From: Epichloe hybrida | Taxonomy: Eukaryota > Ascomycota > Sordariomycetes > Hypocreales > Clavicipitaceae | DNA length: 64,000 nucleotides | Direction of reading: 5' to 3' | Assembly: GCA_019022495.1 (NCBI GenBank) | Contig: JAFEKR010000004.1 | Location: forward strand, 2,604,001 to 2,668,000 | Part shown: piece after piece, positions 61,093 to 64,000 of the stretch | Layout: every line of letters begins with the position of its first letter | How positions within the stretch are numbered: the stretch's first letter is position 1 | Translations under genes and position numbers: made by a program | The notes under the pieces: generated by a model | Seen by the model: the letters and a program-made list of their open reading frames with translations, nothing else | Databases searched by the model: none | Told to the model about the DNA's origin: nothing

Positions 61093-61529
61093 ATTATCAT
61101 GGCTGTTGCAGTCACTCTACTAAGAGAGAAGTGTCATGCCGTGCAGACAGGCCATATCTCGACATGGTCAAACCCATCGGTTTGGCGTAAGGCGGAGTCG
61201 ACAAAGCATTACCATCATCTTGGGTGCAGGGTAGCTGATATCAAGGTAATTAATACGCACGCTCAATACGGACATGTCGCCAGTTCATTGCCAGCATAAA
61301 TACCACTACTGTGCACAATGAACACATAGCATGTGTTGTGTAGTAGTGCCAACGAAAATGTGCTGAGAATCCGATTATTGAAAAAATTTCACATCTGAAA
61401 GCAAGGCGACATATTACGGATTAATAGTCCGTACATAGTTTAGTCCCTGGGATCCCCGAGCGGACCCGATAGCGTTCCTGTACGGTCGCACATTAGAGAG
61501 GTCCCGCAAAGGGCTGCCAAAACAAAAAA

Positions 61530-63760
61530 ATCCCTTAACCCCTTATTTGCGATTTTGCGATTTTATGATTTTTATAATATATTTTTTATACATTATAATT
61601 ATGCTATATTTATAAAAAAACCTACAGAGCTTTTATAAGTAAATTAAATCCCTTTATAATAATAGGATTTCTTATAAATAAATCCTAGATTAAATTAATA
61701 CTAAGCTTTTTATATAAGGTAACTAAAGTATTAGTCTTTATATATTATATTACTATCTTTAAGCCTAGGGAGTTTTATTTACTTTATAAAGTATATAATA
61801 TCTTTAGCCCTTATATAAAGAAATCTCTAAGCTTTTTATATAAGATATTCTTATAAAGACTATTTATTTAACTATTATTAAGCTTCTTTAGTAATAAAGG
61901 CATTAACTAGTTAGCTTATAAACCCTCTAAATATAGCTTTAGTAATAGGGCTTCTTATAAATATAAAATTATATATAAATTATAGATAAACTAATTTATT
62001 ATATATAGTTTTACTTCTTTTTCTATAGTTATTTAGATTAATTAATTCTTTAAGACCTTTAAGCATAAGACTAGCTATTTTATACACTATATATAATCTA
62101 TAAAATTTACTATTAATATAGAATAAAAAGATAATTTTATATAGAAGAAAAGCGCTAAATTACTTTATAGAATATAATTTAATTTCTTAAAGCTAATTTA
62201 AAATAAACCTTTATAATATAAGGCTTTAGTTAAGGATATTTATATTATTATATATAATAAAAGGGCTAAGTCCTAGTCTTATAAAACTAATTATATAACT
62301 TTTATTATATAGTCTTTCCTAAAGAAGTTTAAAAGTATTAGAAAGGGAACTTTTAATATTATATAAACTTCTTAGTACTTAGCCTAAACTTCCTTTAGTG
62401 CCTTAATAAATATAAGAAGCTAAAGAGATTTAGAATCTAAGTGTATATATATATTAATATATACTTATACTATCTTATTTAGTTTTACTATATTTACTTT
62501 ACTATAATTACTCTTAGTATATTAAAGTAATATCTTTATATAATTAAATACCTTAGAATATAACTATTTTTTATAAGATTTAATTATAGAGTTAAGACTT
62601 TATTATAGGTAGTTACTTAAGTAATATTAGTATAAGCTAGCCTAGCTATAATTATATATAAGGATAAAAACTAAATCTCTTACTAGTTTACTTAAGGGAA
62701 TTATATTAGCTCTTATTATATATATAGGCTAAGTAAAAGAAATATTAAAATTAAAAGCTAGTAATATTAGCTATATAAAGAAGTATTTAATTACTAGATA
62801 GTATTCTTTAATAAACTTACTATATATATATTATTTATTAAAGATAATAAAGTAAATTAAATTATATTAAATGTAATTTATTTACCTATAATCTAAGATA
62901 AATTCGCAGACTTTATTACACTATAGAATAGCTATAAAATCTATATATAAAAGAATAAAGAGTATATTATCTTAGGTATTCTTATAGACCTTTATTATAT
63001 AGAAAACGCTTAAAATTAAGGTGTTTCTCTTAGTATAAATAGTAATATAAAAGATTATATAGCATTAAATATAATACTTAATCCCCTTAATAAGATTAAT
63101 ATTAACTAATTTCTTATATAGAAAATAGAAGATTAGTATATAAGAGCTATAGTTACTTAGGTTTTATAATTAAGAGATTAAAGATTATATATATCTATAT
63201 ATATTATTCTATTTAGTATTATAAGAGTGAATTTAAAATTATTAAGAAAGTAACTAATAACTAGTCCTTTAACTTAGCCTAATTCCTTATAAGGGAATCT
63301 ATAAATTTATATAACTTCTTTAATAAAAGTATAAGCTATTATATAACTAAAACCTTAATAGTAACCTAATTTCTTAAGACCTTTAAGAATAACTTTAATA
63401 GTTCTAAAGTAAAGAGATTAAAAGTATCTAGGCCTATTATATATAACTTTTCTTTACTAGATATTATATTTAAATATTTCTTATATAATAAGCTAGAGAA
63501 TTTTCTTCTATATTAGTAAGCTTCTCTCTATTAGTAAGCTCTTCTATATTAGTAAGCTCTTTTATATTAGTACGCTCTTTTATATTAGTATGCTCTTTTA
63601 TATTAGTACGCTTTTCTATATTAAGTATAAATTATTATTCTTATCAAGATTGCTTATTTATATAAGAATTAAGAGGTTTAGATTTACTTTATTTAATTAG
63701 CCTTATTAGTAATAGGCTAAGGGAGGAGCTTTATAATAGTTCTTTTATATAAGGGGGTGA
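61530..63760. mobile_element. RIP-saturated AT-rich repeat, unidentified
   Basis: The boundary is sharp after GCCAAAACAAAAAAATCCC near 61530. The rest is TpA-rich with few CpA/TpG, like region 1. A plus-strand frame at about 62970-63430 reads protein-like over about 150 codons if TAA/TAG are taken as Gln, but I recognise no RT, integrase or transposase motif. No LTR or terminal inverted repeat was found. A degraded transposon is the likely origin. Confidence 0.6.
63509..63622. repeat. ~20-bp tandem repeat in the AT-rich block
   Basis: Five to six copies of TATTAGTAMGCTCTTTTATA, varying at the AAG/ACG/ATG position. Confidence 0.85.
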
Positions 63761-64000
63761 TGTCACGGCTTGCACCGAAAGGTTGAGAACGAAGTGATGG
63801 CTGAGACTATCGCAGTCGCTGCTAGATAGATGCTAGCTAGGGGCGGGTGCGTGAAGGTTTCAATCTCTAACCTAGCACTAACAATGTGCGTAGTCTTTAA
63901 TAAATACCCCGCTTTACGAGCACGTAGCTATCTTGTAGCTAGCTAGCCTCTTTATTATTCGCATAGCCTAAAGGTTCTCTAAAGACCCGCTTTAATAAAC
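63761..64000 (-). repeat. A-family LTR, cut by the window end
   Basis: First 240 of 270 bp of the A/B-family LTR (TGTCACGGCTTGCACCG). It is the least mutated copy in the window, retaining most CpA and TpG. The orientation matches the left (3') LTRs of A and B, so an element should extend to the right of the window. Confidence 0.9.

Larger units (their letters stand above)
58573..61529. other. 3 kb gene-poor interval
   Basis: Normal composition without a convincing gene. It holds a heptamer repeat (58745-58780), two TGACTCA sites (59247-59261), six copies of TACGGAGTA (59043-60575), an ATTC microsatellite (60892-60910) and an 11-bp minisatellite (61026-61092). Frames of 60-137 codons on both strands lack domains. 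Confidence 0.55.

Noticed and set aside
60909..61299. Two plus-strand frames with FRWHFDGISMA repeats
   Set aside because: They are translations of the 11-bp minisatellite in two frames; no other coding sign.
61440..61520. GC-richer stretch that might be a tRNA or 5S gene
   Set aside because: No cloverleaf, A/B boxes or 5S-like internal promoter could be fitted.

Overview
The window is nuclear DNA of a filamentous ascomycete (Pezizomycotina; probably Sordariomycetes, plausibly Hypocreales). The evidence is short GT-AG introns with CTRAC-type branch points, the gene families present, and AT-rich retrotransposon blocks converted almost completely from CpA/TpG to TpA, the signature of repeat-induced point mutation (RIP).

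Region 1 (about 1-38250) is one nested pile of LTR retrotransposons with no intact gene. The base is a minus-strand Ty1/copia element (2251-38250, broken inside its reverse transcriptase). Two Ty3/gypsy chromoviruses landed in it: element D (4111-10848, plus strand, target duplication CTATA) and element A (11286-36614, minus strand, CCTCT). Element A was then hit three times: by a second copy of its own family (B, 13179-21038, AGTTT), by a 2.4 kb non-autonomous element with 185-bp LTRs (24370-26770, CTAGT), and by another chromovirus (C, 27925-35094, ATTAT). With the insertions removed, A is 7883 bp, close to the 7860 bp of B. The first 1.9 kb is a gag-like remnant of another element, followed by an A-family LTR.

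Region 2 (about 38250-61500) is a gene island of normal composition. In order it holds a PARP-type zinc-finger protein (+), a secreted triple-knottin-like protein (-), a secreted 10-cysteine CS-alpha-beta-like peptide (+), a ubiquitin C-terminal hydrolase (+), a small glycine-rich protein (+), an Hsp70-like ATPase (-), a coiled-coil protein (+), a gamma-glutamylcyclotransferase-like protein (-), a putative amidoligase (+), methylcrotonoyl-CoA carboxylase alpha (-), an FMN-binding PNPOx-like protein (+) and a PIN-like/ECM3 membrane transporter (-). About 3 kb without a convincing gene follows. The genes are housekeeping or unrelated and do not form a pathway cluster. The two small secreted proteins form a divergent pair 2-4 kb from the transposon block, a common setting for lineage-specific secreted proteins.

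Region 3 (about 61530-64000) is another RIP-degraded AT-rich block. It ends in the first 240 bp of a lightly mutated A-family LTR whose element runs off the window.

The most notable signals are: (i) a mirror-symmetric mutation pattern in which the outer edges of each LTR element keep CpA/TpG while the inner LTR parts are saturated; (ii) the 2.4 kb non-autonomous element with a glutamine-rich C2HC-finger reading frame; (iii) the two cysteine-rich secreted proteins; and (iv) a GC-AG intron in the zinc-finger gene. All calls are by eye; no search was run.
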